From Flemingiibacterium sp045534235 (GTDB taxonomy: Bacteria; Bacillota; Clostridia; Oscillospirales; CAG-272): DNA of 21,949 nt. How positions within the stretch are numbered: the stretch's first letter is position 1; each line of letters opens with the position of its first letter. The notes below the pieces were generated by a model. That model was not told the DNA's origin, made no database searches, and saw only the letters and a program-made list of their open reading frames with translations. The stretch covers positions 1 through 21,949 of the forward strand of contig JAZSJI010000034.1 in NCBI GenBank assembly GCA_045534235.1, written 5' to 3'. Of this stretch, positions 6,983 to 17,427 are shown piece by piece. The position numbers and the translations under genes were made by a program.

Positions 6983-8635
6983 TTTAACCTTGATGATCGA
7001 CTCATCCCAAGCCGCGGGAGCATCATAACCGAGAAGGTTTACCATCGTCGCCGCTACATTCGAGAGTCCGAACTTACCCTCGTCTGCCTTAACCTCGTAC
7101 TTATCAGCCGAGTAGTTGTCGTAGATATAGCAGGGAACGGGGTTAAGCGTATGGCTCGTCTTTGCCTTGAAGGAGCCGTCCTTATTAGTCTTGGGCGCGC
7201 CCGTCTTCTTGTCAAGCTCATACATCTCGTCGGCGTTACCGTGGTCAGCGGTGATGAGCGCCGCGCCGTGGAGCTTGTCCACTACCGCGAGAATACGCGC
7301 AAGCTGGAGATCAAGCGCCTCAACCGATACCTGCGTTGCGAGGAACGAGCCCGTGTGACCGACCATATCGCCATTCGGGAAGTTTACGCGAAGATACTTA
7401 TACTTGCCCGACTCAAGGCATTCGATGAGCTTGTCGGTGATCTCCGCGCACTTCATCCAAGGTCTTTGCTCGAAGGGAACGACGTCGGAGGGAATCTCGA
7501 TGTAGGTTTCAAGCGCCTCGTCGAACTTGCCCGACTTGTTGCCGTTCCAGAAGTAGGTCACGTGACCGTATTTCTGCGTTTCGGAGATCGCGAGCTGGGA
7601 TACGCCCGTGCCTGCGAGGTACTCGCCCATAGTTTCGGTGATCTCGGGAGGAGATACGAGGTACTTCTTCGGAATGTGAAGGTCGCCGTCGTACTCGAGC
7701 ATACCTGCGTATACTACCTTCGGGTAGCGTACACGGTCGAACTTGTCGAGATTTGCATCGTCGAACGCCTTGGAAATTTCAATCGAGCGGTCGCCGCGGA
7801 AGTTGTAGAAGATAACGCTGTCGCCGTCGTTTACGGTACCGACGGGCTTACCGTCCTCTGCGATAACGAAGGGCGGGAGGTCCTGGTCGATGACCTTAAG
7901 CTCGTCGCGATAGGTCTTAACAGCCTCTGCCGCAGATGCGAACTGTCTACCTTCGCCGAGCACGTGAGTCTTCCAGCCAAGCTCAACCATAGCCCAGTTA
8001 GCCTCGTAGCGGTCCATGGTGATCTGCATACGTCCGCCGCCCGATGCGATCTTTATGTCAAAGCTTGCATCGCGAAGGTCCGCGATAAATGCTTCAAACG
8101 GATCGATATATTCAAGCGCGGAGGTTTCGCCAACGTCGCGTCCGTCGATGAGAATGTGGATGCGAACGGTGGAAACGCCCTCAGTCTTAGCCTGTACGAG
8201 CATAGCCTTCAGGTGGTCGATATGCGAGTGTACGTTACCGTCGGAGAAAAGTCCGAGGAAGTGAAGGGTAGAGTTGTTCGCCTTTACGTTCGCTATAAGC
8301 TCTTTCCAAGTTGCGGACGCGAACATTTTGCCCGATTCGATAGACTGCGAAACGAGCTTTGCGCCCTGTGCGAATACCTGACCTGCGCCGAGAGCGTTGT
8401 GACCAACCTCGGAGTTGCCCATATCGTCGTCGGAGGGAAGTCCGACAGCCGTACCGTGAGCTTTGAGCTTAACGCTTGGATATTTAGCCGCGAGCATATC
8501 GAGAGTGGGCGTATACGCCGCGTTTACGGCGTTTGCCGCGTTGGCGGGAGCGACGCCGATGCCGTCCATAACGATGGTCAGAACGGGACCTTCAATGCCT
8601 GCGAAGCTATTGAGCTTTGTGAGTTTCTTATCCAT
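6980..8635 (-). CDS. gpmI: 2,3-bisphosphoglycerate-independent phosphoglycerate mutase
   Basis: Interconverts 3- and 2-phosphoglycerate in glycolysis using two metal ions (usually Mn2+) and a phosphoserine intermediate; cytosolic. Visible motifs include LTIVMDGIGVAP with metal ligand Asp24, DDDMGNSEVGHNALGAG with catalytic Ser75, LIDGRDVGETSALEYI, YNFRGDRSIEIS, and the C-terminal metal site ITADHGNADEM followed by KTSHTLNPVP. The 551-residue length is somewhat above the usual 510, through small insertions. The frame extends to 8650, but the GGAGG 8 nt ahead of the ATG at 8635 sets the start. It is monocistronic, with its own promoter at 8676-8703. Confidence 0.96.
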   Translation of the reverse strand: MDKKLTKLNSFAGIEGPVLTIVMDGIGVAPANAANAVNAAYTPTLDMLAAKYPSVKLKAHGTAVGLPSDDDMGNSEVGHNALGAGQVFAQGAKLVSQSIESGKMFASATWKELIANVKANNSTLHFLGLFSDGNVHSHIDHLKAMLVQAKTEGVSTVRIHILIDGRDVGETSALEYIDPFEAFIADLRDASFDIKIASGGGRMQITMDRYEANWAMVELGWKTHVLGEGRQFASAAEAVKTYRDELKVIDQDLPPFVIAEDGKPVGTVNDGDSVIFYNFRGDRSIEISKAFDDANLDKFDRVRYPKVVYAGMLEYDGDLHIPKKYLVSPPEITETMGEYLAGTGVSQLAISETQKYGHVTYFWNGNKSGKFDEALETYIEIPSDVVPFEQRPWMKCAEITDKLIECLESGKYKYLRVNFPNGDMVGHTGSFLATQVSVEALDLQLARILAVVDKLHGAALITADHGNADEMYELDKKTGAPKTNKDGSFKAKTSHTLNPVPCYIYDNYSADKYEVKADEGKFGLSNVAATMVNLLGYDAPAAWDESIIKVK

Positions 8636-8675
8636 TGAGATAGCCTCCATATTTAAATAAAATCATTCAAAGTAT

Positions 8676-8703
8676 ATTATACACTTAAATTGTGAATAAT
8701 CAA
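8676..8703 (-). promoter_or_regulatory. Promoter for gpmI
   Basis: On the minus strand TTGATT (8703-8698), a 16-nt spacer and TATAAT (8681-8676), about 40 bp ahead of gpmI. It is divergent from the eutH promoter. Confidence 0.6.
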
Positions 8704-8755
8704 TGTCTGTTTAAAATATTTTGCAAAAAAATGTTTATAAATAGATGTGAAGATA

Positions 8756-8784
8756 TTGCTTTTTTCTCATTTGGGTGATATAAT
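8756..8784 (+). promoter_or_regulatory. Promoter for eutH
   Basis: TTGCTT (8756-8761), a 17-nt spacer and TATAAT (8779-8784), 48 bp before the start codon. Between promoter and start is a GC-rich stretch (GGTGACGCGTGC...GCGCACC, 8794-8816) that can form a small imperfect hairpin just ahead of the ribosome site. Confidence 0.6.
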
Positions 8785-8832
8785 TAATCCATTGGTGACG
8801 CGTGCATTCGCGCACCGCATTTGGAGGACAAA

Positions 8833-9924
8833 ATGAATTACATTACTATAATAGTGCTGATATTCGCGCTGCTAGGCGCGCTTGACCGAATCTTTGGCAG
8901 TCGCCTCGGGCTTGGCAAGGAGTTTGAGAAGGGCTTTAACCTGCTCGGCGTTATGATGCTCACGATGACGGGTATGATAAGCCTTGCGCCCGTACTCGGT
9001 GAGCTTGTACGTCCGATGTCGGAGTTCGTTTCAAACACTCTTGGTATCGACGCTTCCATAATCCCCGCGTCCCTGCTTGCAAACGATATGGGCGGTGCGC
9101 CGCTTGCCATAGAAATGGCGCAAAACGAAAAGCTTGCCACGTTTAACGCGTACGTCGTATCGTCGATGATGGGCTGTACCGTTTCGTTTACTATTCCGTT
9201 TGCTATCGGAATGGTTAAAAAAGAACAGCACGGAGATATGTTGCTCGGACTTCTCTGCGGTATCGTAACGATACCGATAGGCTGCTTTATCGCAGGGCTT
9301 ATTTTGAAAATAGAGCTTGGCATACTGCTCTTTGATCTTTTGCCGCTCATTTTGTTTTCTGCGATCATCGCCGTTGGCATAATTTTTGCTACAAACCTCT
9401 GCGTAAAGATATTTACGGTGCTCGGCAAAATAATCACTATAGTTATAACGATCGGCCTTGCGCTTGGAATATTCACCTTCTTAACTGGCAAGGAGCTCGT
9501 ACCAGGCCTTGCACCAATTGAGGAGGGCGCGGCGATATGCCTTAATTCGGCAATCGTGCTCGCAGGCGCGTTCCCGTTCGTGTACGTTCTCTCAAAGCTT
9601 CTCGCGAAGCTTCTCGCCGCACTCGGCAAAAAGACGGGTATCAACGATTTTTCGACGATAGCTCTTTTAGCGTCGCTTGCGACCTGCGCAACCGCGTACG
9701 CAACGATGGATAAGATGGACAGAAAGGGCGTTATGATAAACGCCGCATTCACGGTATCGGGCGCGTTTGTTTTCGGAAGCCACCTTGCGTACACTATGGC
9801 AAACGACACCTTGCTCGTATTACCAGTAATCGTCGGCAAGCTTGTTTCGGGCGTGTGCGCAGTAATTCTTGCGGCGATAATTTTCGGCAGAGTAAGTAAG
9901 AAGGAAAGCAAAAAGAGCGTATAA
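8833..9924 (+). CDS. eutH: Ethanolamine transporter EutH
   Basis: A 363-residue polytopic membrane protein, about ten helices, of the EutH family, which imports ethanolamine. The family's opening MNYITIIVLIFALLGALDRIFG and the conserved SLLANDMGGAPLAIEMA and VVSSMMGCTVSFTIPFAIG blocks are present, as is the C-terminal GSHLAYTMAND block. The length matches shorter Firmicutes versions rather than the roughly 408-residue enterobacterial protein. A TTG at 8821 is in frame but overlaps the ribosome site TTGGAGGAC, so the ATG at 8833, 6 nt after GGAGG, is taken. No other eut gene (ammonia-lyase, shell proteins, EutVW) lies in the window; the gene has its own promoter and terminator and so stands alone. 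Confidence 0.9.
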   Translation: MNYITIIVLIFALLGALDRIFGSRLGLGKEFEKGFNLLGVMMLTMTGMISLAPVLGELVRPMSEFVSNTLGIDASIIPASLLANDMGGAPLAIEMAQNEKLATFNAYVVSSMMGCTVSFTIPFAIGMVKKEQHGDMLLGLLCGIVTIPIGCFIAGLILKIELGILLFDLLPLILFSAIIAVGIIFATNLCVKIFTVLGKIITIVITIGLALGIFTFLTGKELVPGLAPIEEGAAICLNSAIVLAGAFPFVYVLSKLLAKLLAALGKKTGINDFSTIALLASLATCATAYATMDKMDRKGVMINAAFTVSGAFVFGSHLAYTMANDTLLVLPVIVGKLVSGVCAVILAAIIFGRVSKKESKKSV

Positions 9925-9946
9925 TGCGCTGATTTGATACATAATA

Positions 9947-9975
9947 AAGGAGCCGTTTACGGCTCCTTATTTTTT
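9947..9975 (+). terminator. Rho-independent terminator after eutH
   Basis: A 9-bp stem, AAGGAGCCG (9947-9955) and CGGCTCCTT (9960-9968), with a TTTA loop and an ATTTTTT tail; a textbook intrinsic terminator 22 bp after the eutH stop. Confidence 0.9.
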
Positions 9976-10026
9976 ACAAAAAATCGCGAAAAATATTAAA
10001 CTTGTATTAAAATTTATATAAATATC

Positions 10027-10055
10027 TTGACAAGTTATATTGCAGGTGCTATAAT
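10027..10055 (+). promoter_or_regulatory. Consensus sigma-A promoter for the RHH-clpB operon
   Basis: TTGACA (10027-10032), a 17-nt spacer and TATAAT (10050-10055), 30 bp before the first gene. I see no CIRCE inverted repeat and no CtsR heptad repeat around it, which is unusual for a promoter driving clpB. Confidence 0.8.
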
Positions 10056-10085
10056 AAAATCAGTAAAACGCCAAGAGGTGAACAT

Positions 10086-10730
10086 ATGAAGAAAACGCTT
10101 TACAGCTTAATGCTTTCTGACGACGTAGTACGCGAGATCGACATACTTGCGCACAGGATGGGCACGAACCGCTCAAATCTCGTAAATCAGATACTTGCCG
10201 AGCGCGTGTCACTTCGCACGCCCGAGCAGCATATAAACGATATTTTCAAAATGCTTGAGGAGCTTGTATCCCCGTCACGCGATCTTGTCCCGTTTTTTGA
10301 GCCAAACACACCCACGATGTCTTTTAAATCCTGCCTTGAATATAAGTACCGCCCGACGGTACGCTATGAGGTGGAGCTGTACAGTACTCCGCGAAATGGC
10401 GCTGTGGGCACACTGTCTGTGATTTTTCGAACGCAGTCTGCGGCACTTATTGACGCTATGACAATGTTTTTCAGGCTTTGGAGGCAGACCGAGGACAAAT
10501 ACCTTGCTCCTGTGTCGGGGACAAGGGAATATGCACTGTATGACGGAAAATTCATTCGCAGCATCCCATACAGAAGCGATATATCCCCAGATGAGCTTGC
10601 AGAGGGAATATCAAATTACGTACAGCTATTCGATATTTTAATGAAGCGTTATATAGGCGGTACAATGAGTGCAGAGGCAGTTGCCGGTGCTTATCTTGAA
10701 CGTATGGCGCACGGTAGCATTACCGTATAA
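10086..10730 (+). CDS. Ribbon-helix-helix domain protein of unknown function, upstream of clpB
   Basis: A 214-residue protein. Residues 1-45 (MKKTLYSLMLSDDVVREID, then MGTNRSNLVNQILAERV) read as a CopG/Arc-type ribbon-helix-helix DNA-binding domain: one beta strand, two helices with a Thr/Asn-Arg-Ser turn. Residues about 50-210 form a domain I do not recognise, with strands such as VRYEVELYS and GTLSVIFRTQSA, and a C-terminal helical segment. AAGAGGTG lies about 6 nt ahead of the ATG. Its stop is 12 bp before clpB, whose ribosome site falls in the gap, so the two are almost certainly co-transcribed. A role as regulator of this operon is attractive but unproven. It could also be an adaptor with no DNA target. 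Confidence 0.82.
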   Translation: MKKTLYSLMLSDDVVREIDILAHRMGTNRSNLVNQILAERVSLRTPEQHINDIFKMLEELVSPSRDLVPFFEPNTPTMSFKSCLEYKYRPTVRYEVELYSTPRNGAVGTLSVIFRTQSAALIDAMTMFFRLWRQTEDKYLAPVSGTREYALYDGKFIRSIPYRSDISPDELAEGISNYVQLFDILMKRYIGGTMSAEAVAGAYLERMAHGSITV

Positions 10731-10742
10731 GGAGGAGTTATT

Positions 10743-13343
<2,601 letters not shown>

Positions 13344-13348
13344 ACAAA

Positions 13349-13378
13349 AAACAGCACTCACGCTTGTGAGTGCTGTTT
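13349..13378. terminator. Bidirectional terminator between clpB and hydrolase array
   Basis: A perfect 13-bp stem, AAACAGCACTCAC (13349-13361) and GTGAGTGCTGTTT (13366-13378), with a GCTT loop. A-rich sequence before and T-rich sequence after allow it to act in both directions, between convergent clpB and the hydrolase genes. Confidence 0.85.
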
Positions 13379-13386
13379 GCGTTATT

Positions 13387-14130
13387 TTAGGAATGTGCCT
13401 CGATCCAATCTGCAATGATGTCGGGGCGACTTGGGAAGCCGTGCGGATGATGTCCCTGCGACTCACGCTTCATAACGGTGAGAAGACCGGGGTGATCTTC
13501 GTAGTATTCCTCGAGCATCTCGCCGTTCTCGTGGTAGTATACAACGATGTCGGCGGTACCGTAAACCATAAGCACGGGAATTTTGTTTTCGATAAGGATA
13601 GGCGCCTTGTTTATCGGGTGATTGTCGAAGTTAAGGAATTCGCCGCGCTTCATATTCGGATATGCAAGCTTGAATTCATTCCACCACGTAGGACGGTTGG
13701 CCGGGTTACGGAATCCGCCCGGATAGTCGAGAAAGTTGAGCACGGGCGCATCAATGAACATACACTGAATGCACTCGGGGTGGAAGCCTGCGAAGTTTAC
13801 AGCGTGTGCGCCGCCGCAGGATAGACCAATTGGAACGCACTTGTCAGCGAGGCCGTAATTTTCGTGCAGATACTTAACAAGACGCGCCTTTCGGTCACAA
13901 TCCTCTTTGGTTGCAAAACGGCTGATATTTTTGATGAATACTACGTGGTAGCCGCGTCTTAAAAGCTCAAGCTCGGTTTCCGGAAACTCATCACGGTATT
14001 CAGTCTTGATAGCCCAGCTCTTTTTTTCGTTAGCTTTTTCGGGGAAAACAATGTTTGCGGGCTGGCCTTCAAATTCGAATTCCTCGATCTTAAAGGGCTC
14101 CCATACTTTGCGCTGCTTTTCTGTCATCAT
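13387..14130 (-). CDS. Alpha/beta hydrolase, tandem copy 1 (most divergent)
   Basis: A 247-residue cytosolic (no signal peptide) serine hydrolase of the alpha/beta fold, broadly in the prolyl-oligopeptidase/S9-like esterase group. The nucleophile elbow is GLSCGG with Ser104; the acid is in VYGTADIVV; and the catalytic His lies in GHHPHGF near the C-terminus. A segment at about residues 130-170 (after APVLNF) is probably the lid over the active site. GGAG lies 9 nt ahead of the first of two consecutive ATGs; the second aligns with the single ATG of copy 3, so either may be used. Relative to copies 2 and 3 it has Cys instead of Ala after the catalytic Ser and differs along its whole length. Substrate is unknown; carbohydrate esters or small peptides are possible. 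Confidence 0.85.
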   Translation of the reverse strand: MMTEKQRKVWEPFKIEEFEFEGQPANIVFPEKANEKKSWAIKTEYRDEFPETELELLRRGYHVVFIKNISRFATKEDCDRKARLVKYLHENYGLADKCVPIGLSCGGAHAVNFAGFHPECIQCMFIDAPVLNFLDYPGGFRNPANRPTWWNEFKLAYPNMKRGEFLNFDNHPINKAPILIENKIPVLMVYGTADIVVYYHENGEMLEEYYEDHPGLLTVMKRESQGHHPHGFPSRPDIIADWIEAHS

Positions 14131-14174
14131 AACAGTAATCTCCTTTATATGTTTTTGTGCTTATTAAAACCTTA

Positions 14175-14921
14175 TTACGAGTGTGCCTCTATCCAATCTG
14201 CTGTAATGTGCGGCTTGTTGGGGAAGCCGTGCGGATGGTGCCCCTGAATTACGCGCTTGATAACGGTGAGAAGCTCGGGGTGATCTGCGTAAAGCTCTTC
14301 GAGCAGTAAGCCGTTCTCGCAGTAGTTGACGACGGTGTCATCAGTTCCGTAGAGCATAAGTATCGGAATCTTGTTTTCGATAAGCACAGGCGCTTTGTTA
14401 ATCGGGTGGTTATCGAATTTGTTGAGCATATCTGCGCGGGTAAGACCGGGATAAGCCTTCGTAAACTCTGTATCCCAAACCTTTCTCTTATATTCAGTAT
14501 CACAGCGCACGGGATGGCTTATGAAGTTGAGCACAGGTGCGTCGATGAACATACACTGAACGCACTCGGGATAGAAGCCCGCGAAGTTTACAGCGTGTGC
14601 GCCGCCGGCGGACATACCGATCGGAATACACTTGTCAGCAAGGCCGTATTTTTCGCTGACATACTTAACGAAGCGTGCTCTTACGTCGCAGTCTATCTTG
14701 GGTGCCCAACGGCTTGAGTTCTTTATGTAAGTAACGTGATAGCCGCGCTTTAAAAGTTCGATCTCCGTTTCGGGAAACGCGTCGCGGTACTCGGTCTTGA
14801 TAGTCCAACTTTTTTTCTCATTGGCTTTTTCGGGGAAGATGATGTTTGCCTCTCTGCCCTCGAACTCGAACTCCTCAATTCTGAAGGGAGCCCAGATCTT
14901 ACGCTCGTTTTCTGTCATCAT
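14175..14921 (-). CDS. Alpha/beta hydrolase, tandem copy 2
   Basis: A 248-residue paralogue. The nucleophile elbow is GMSAGG with Ser104, the acid lies in LYGTDDTVV, and the His motif is GHHPHGF. Its first 125 or so residues and its C-terminus are nearly the same as copy 3, but the probable lid (after APVLNF, residues about 132-170, with SHPVRCDTEYKRKVWD) is quite different. The start region, GGAGATTACTGTT followed by ATGATGACAG, is identical to that of copy 1. It is separated from copy 1 by 44 bp and from copy 3 by 44 bp, and all three lie on the same strand without visible promoters or terminators between them, so they are probably one transcript. Confidence 0.85.
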   Translation of the reverse strand: MMTENERKIWAPFRIEEFEFEGREANIIFPEKANEKKSWTIKTEYRDAFPETEIELLKRGYHVTYIKNSSRWAPKIDCDVRARFVKYVSEKYGLADKCIPIGMSAGGAHAVNFAGFYPECVQCMFIDAPVLNFISHPVRCDTEYKRKVWDTEFTKAYPGLTRADMLNKFDNHPINKAPVLIENKIPILMLYGTDDTVVNYCENGLLLEELYADHPELLTVIKRVIQGHHPHGFPNKPHITADWIEAHS

Positions 14922-14965
14922 AACAGTAATCTCCTTTGTGCATTTAAGCGAACGTTAAAACTGTG

Positions 14966-15706
14966 TTATGCGTGCGCATCTATCCAATCCGCAACGATGT
15001 GCGGACGATCCGGGAAGCCGTGGGGGTGATGTCCCTGCATTACACGCTTGACAACGGTGAGGAGCTCTGGATGATCCTCATAATACTCCTCGAGAAGCAG
15101 GCCGTGATCGCAGTAATCAACCACGATGTCGTCGGTACCGTAGAGCATAAGTATCGGAATCTTGTTTTCTATAAGCACGGGCGCCTTGTTTATCGGGTGG
15201 TTGTCGAATCTCGGCATATCATATCTCTTGATACCGGGATATGCTTTAACAAATTCGTTTTCCCAAATATTTTTGTTAAGCTCTCTTGCAAAACCGCCGG
15301 GCAGATTTGCAAAGTTAAGTACGGGCGCATCAATGAACATACACTGAACGCACTCGGGATAAAAACCTGCAAAGTTTACAGCGTGAGCGCCGCCGGCAGA
15401 CATACCGATCGGGATACATTTCTCTGCAAGTCCGTATTTTTCGCTGACGTACTTAACGAATCGCGCTCTTACGTCGCAGTCTATCTTGGGTGCCCAACGG
15501 CTCGTGTTCTTTATGTATGTAACGTGATAACCGCGCTTTAAAAGCTCAAGCTCGGTTTCAGGAAACGCGTCGCGATACTCGGTCTTGATAGTCCAACTTT
15601 TTTTCTCATTGGCTTTTTCGGGGAAGATGATGTTTGCAGCTCTGCCCTCGAACTCGAACTCCTCAACCCTGAACGGAGCCCAGATCTTACGCTCATTTTC
15701 TGTCAT
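14966..15706 (-). CDS. Alpha/beta hydrolase, tandem copy 3 (first in transcription order)
   Basis: A 246-residue paralogue with GMSAGG (Ser103), LYGTDDIVV (acid Asp near 193) and GHHPHGF (His 226 or 227). It starts at a single ATG 8 nt after GGAG. In its lid-like region it keeps the NLPGGF block also seen in copy 1 (DYPGGF), which copy 2 has lost, so this may be closer to the ancestral form. It is the promoter-proximal copy. The nearest upstream feature is the tRNA-Lys terminator; I see no convincing promoter in the 38 bp between that hairpin and the gene apart from a TATACT at a plausible -10 position, so transcription could come partly from tRNA readthrough. Confidence 0.85.
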   Translation of the reverse strand: MTENERKIWAPFRVEEFEFEGRAANIIFPEKANEKKSWTIKTEYRDAFPETELELLKRGYHVTYIKNTSRWAPKIDCDVRARFVKYVSEKYGLAEKCIPIGMSAGGAHAVNFAGFYPECVQCMFIDAPVLNFANLPGGFARELNKNIWENEFVKAYPGIKRYDMPRFDNHPINKAPVLIENKIPILMLYGTDDIVVDYCDHGLLLEEYYEDHPELLTVVKRVMQGHHPHGFPDRPHIVADWIDAHA

Positions 15707-15743
15707 AGCGTGATCTCCTTTTTGATATTAAGTATAGATAATA

Positions 15744-15774
15744 GAAAAAGCACTTGTATAACAAGTGCTTTTTC
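15744..15774. terminator. Terminator after tRNA-Lys
   Basis: AAAAAGCACTTGT (minus-strand reading) pairs with ACAAGTGCTTTTT around a short loop, directly abutting the encoded CCA end of the tRNA gene. The T-tract on the minus strand makes it a classic intrinsic terminator. Confidence 0.8.
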
Positions 15775-15850
15775 TGGTGAGCCACTGGAGATTCGAACTC
15801 CAGACCCTTTGATTAAAAGTCAAATGCTCTGCCAACTGAGCTAGTGGCTC
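15775..15850 (-). tRNA. tRNA-Lys (anticodon TTT)
   Basis: A 76-nt cloverleaf on the minus strand. The acceptor stem is GAGCCAC (15850-15844) with GTGGCTC; the D-arm reads AGCTCAGTTGGCAGAGC; the anticodon loop CTTTTAA has TTT at 15817-15815; the T-arm contains GTTCGAATC; and CCA is encoded (15777-15775). All stems pair. It decodes AAA/AAG lysine codons. Confidence 0.97.
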
Positions 15851-15884
15851 TTATGTACCAAGACCTAAATCTAAGCACTAATAT

Positions 15885-15913
15885 AGTATACCACATCGAC
15901 TCATTGTTGTCAA
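15885..15913 (-). promoter_or_regulatory. Consensus promoter for tRNA-Lys
   Basis: On the minus strand TTGACA (15913-15908), a 17-nt spacer and TATACT (15890-15885), 34 bp ahead of the tRNA 5' end. Confidence 0.8.
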
Positions 15914-15960
15914 GTGCTTTTCGGGAATTATTTTACGCTTTTTACATATTTATTATGCGT

Positions 15961-17310
15961 TTACCCGAGGTGGGAAAACTCGCCAAAAACTGCGCGCACC
16001 TCTTCAAAAACGCCCTTTGTATTTGCCTTCAGCGCAGCGTAGCCGTATAATATCGAGCCGCGGTACGCACCAAGCTCGCGCGCGAGTTCAATCTGCTCTC
16101 GAAGCTCGTTTTCGGGCGAATCCCACGTTTCGTAGTTGTAAACACCGTGGCTTATGAGAAGATCTACATCTGTATCCTTTACAAGCTCGTTCCACCAGTA
16201 AGCGAGTACGTCATACGGTGCGACAGAGTTTGAAAATTGCCAGTAAATCTGGGGTGCGATATAGTCAATATAGCCACCGCTTATCCACGCGGTCGGATCG
16301 CAGTAGATAGCAGAGTAAGATTCAAGCCCCGAAGTCTGACTGCCGCCGTTTATGCCGTCGTCGTTTTGCCATATGCCAAACGGTGCAACGCCGAACTCGC
16401 AGTCCGCACGCACGGCTTTGACGCTATTATAACACCCCTCGATCATCTTGTTGACGTTATCGCGCCGCCAATCATCGAGCACCATACCGCAGCTGTATTT
16501 TTTGAAACTTGCGCTGTCGTCAAATTCGGCAATATTGCCGCTCGCGTCGCGCGACGGGTAGGGATAGAAATAGTCGTCGAAGATTATCCCGTCAACGTCG
16601 TAATTTTGCACGATCTCCGCCACTCCGTCTGCGATAAGCTCGCGTACGTCGGGATTGCCGCAGTCAAGGTATAAGCGTCCGTCTGCATACGCTATCGCGT
16701 ACTCGGGATTTTCGCGTACGGGATGACCTTCTGCGAGTGCGGATACGTCCTGACGCGGCGATGCAGCCGTGCCTACGGTCACGCGAAGCGGATTTACCCA
16801 CGCGTGTACGGCGATACCGCGTGCGTGCGCTGCACTTACAAGATATTCGAGCGGATCGAAACCGTCCGCGAGCGGCGCACCCTGAACGCCCGTCAGAAAC
16901 TCCGATGTAGGAAAGATGTCCGACTTATAAAGCGCGTCAGCAGAGGGGCGCACTTGAAAATAGATCGCATTGAGATTTGCCGCAAGGCAGGTCGATATAA
17001 TGTCGTCGAGCTCATATCGAAGCTCGCTTGCAGAAAGATTTTGCTTTGAGGGATAGTTTATGTTGCAGGCACTCGCGATAAAAATACCGCGCACCTCGGC
17101 TGTATCCGATATGAGCGCGTTTTCGTTGGCATACGAGCCGGAGTCGTCACCTGCGTTTTCTATACGCTCCGTGCTCGCAGTGGGCAATATGGGTAAAGCC
17201 TGTATTATGACCGAGAGTATAAGAGCGAGTACGGCGGCTACTGTAGGCGCCACGATTTGTGTGTCGCATTTCTTTTTTTCGCGTGTTTTATTATCTGCTG
17301 TGGTTTGCAT
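15961..17310 (-). CDS. Membrane-anchored family 10 glycosyl hydrolase-like protein (GHL10/DUF187)
   Basis: A 449-residue protein. Residues about 18-40 (VAPTVAAVLALILSVIIQAL) form a single N-terminal membrane anchor or uncleaved signal, placing the rest outside. From about residue 72 the GHL10 domain begins with EVRGIFIASACNINYPSK, followed by NLNAIYFQVRPSADALYKS, GIAVHAWVNPLRV, and DVDGIIFDDYFYPYP, where the Asp residues are the expected catalytic/substrate-binding acids of this TIM-barrel family (YngK-like). These enzymes act on glycans, probably cell-wall-linked ones, though few are tested. The frame extends to 17409, but GGAGG just ahead of the ATG at 17310 and the position of the anchor fix the start. 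It is divergent from a cell-wall amidase, supporting an envelope role. Confidence 0.88.
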   Translation of the reverse strand: MQTTADNKTREKKKCDTQIVAPTVAAVLALILSVIIQALPILPTASTERIENAGDDSGSYANENALISDTAEVRGIFIASACNINYPSKQNLSASELRYELDDIISTCLAANLNAIYFQVRPSADALYKSDIFPTSEFLTGVQGAPLADGFDPLEYLVSAAHARGIAVHAWVNPLRVTVGTAASPRQDVSALAEGHPVRENPEYAIAYADGRLYLDCGNPDVRELIADGVAEIVQNYDVDGIIFDDYFYPYPSRDASGNIAEFDDSASFKKYSCGMVLDDWRRDNVNKMIEGCYNSVKAVRADCEFGVAPFGIWQNDDGINGGSQTSGLESYSAIYCDPTAWISGGYIDYIAPQIYWQFSNSVAPYDVLAYWWNELVKDTDVDLLISHGVYNYETWDSPENELREQIELARELGAYRGSILYGYAALKANTKGVFEEVRAVFGEFSHLG

Positions 17311-17399
17311 AATTCCTCCGCGTGTCCTTTTTAGTACAAATTTATTCCGCTCGCGATAGTTTAATGCATACATTATCGCCCGTGTGTACGACTTTATGC

Positions 17400-17427
17400 G
17401 AATACCCAAGCACGTGCTGACATAAAA
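17400..17427 (+). promoter_or_regulatory. Possible sigma-G-like promoter ahead of the amidase gene
   Basis: GAATA (17400-17404), 16 nt and CATAAAA (17421-17427) resemble the forespore consensus (GNATR / CATNNTA) with one -10 mismatch and spacing 1 nt short. I see no good TTGACA/TATAAT pair in the 145-bp intergenic region on either strand. cwlD is sporulation-controlled in Bacillus; here this is only suggestive. Confidence 0.25.

Noticed and set aside
7151..8638. Long 495-residue open frame on plus, opposite gpmI
   Set aside because: Antisense shadow of gpmI, produced by codon bias; no ribosome site, and the gpmI protein is clearly real.
8794..8816. GC-rich GCGTGC...GCGCAC sequence before eutH as a possible riboswitch
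   Set aside because: Only a few imperfect pairs can form and no known aptamer core is present.
8821..8832. TTG start for EutH four codons upstream
   Set aside because: The same situation: TTGGAGGAC is the ribosome site, and MNYITI is the family N-terminus.
8838..9911. 357-residue open frame on minus, opposite eutH
   Set aside because: Antisense shadow; eutH has the promoter, ribosome site, terminator and family motifs.
13353..13374. AGCACTC-N8-GAGTGCT looks like a CIRCE (HrcA) operator near clpB
   Set aside because: It lies after clpB, between two convergent stop codons, is part of a perfect 13-bp terminator stem, has an 8-nt rather than 9-nt spacer, and lacks the outer TT/AA.
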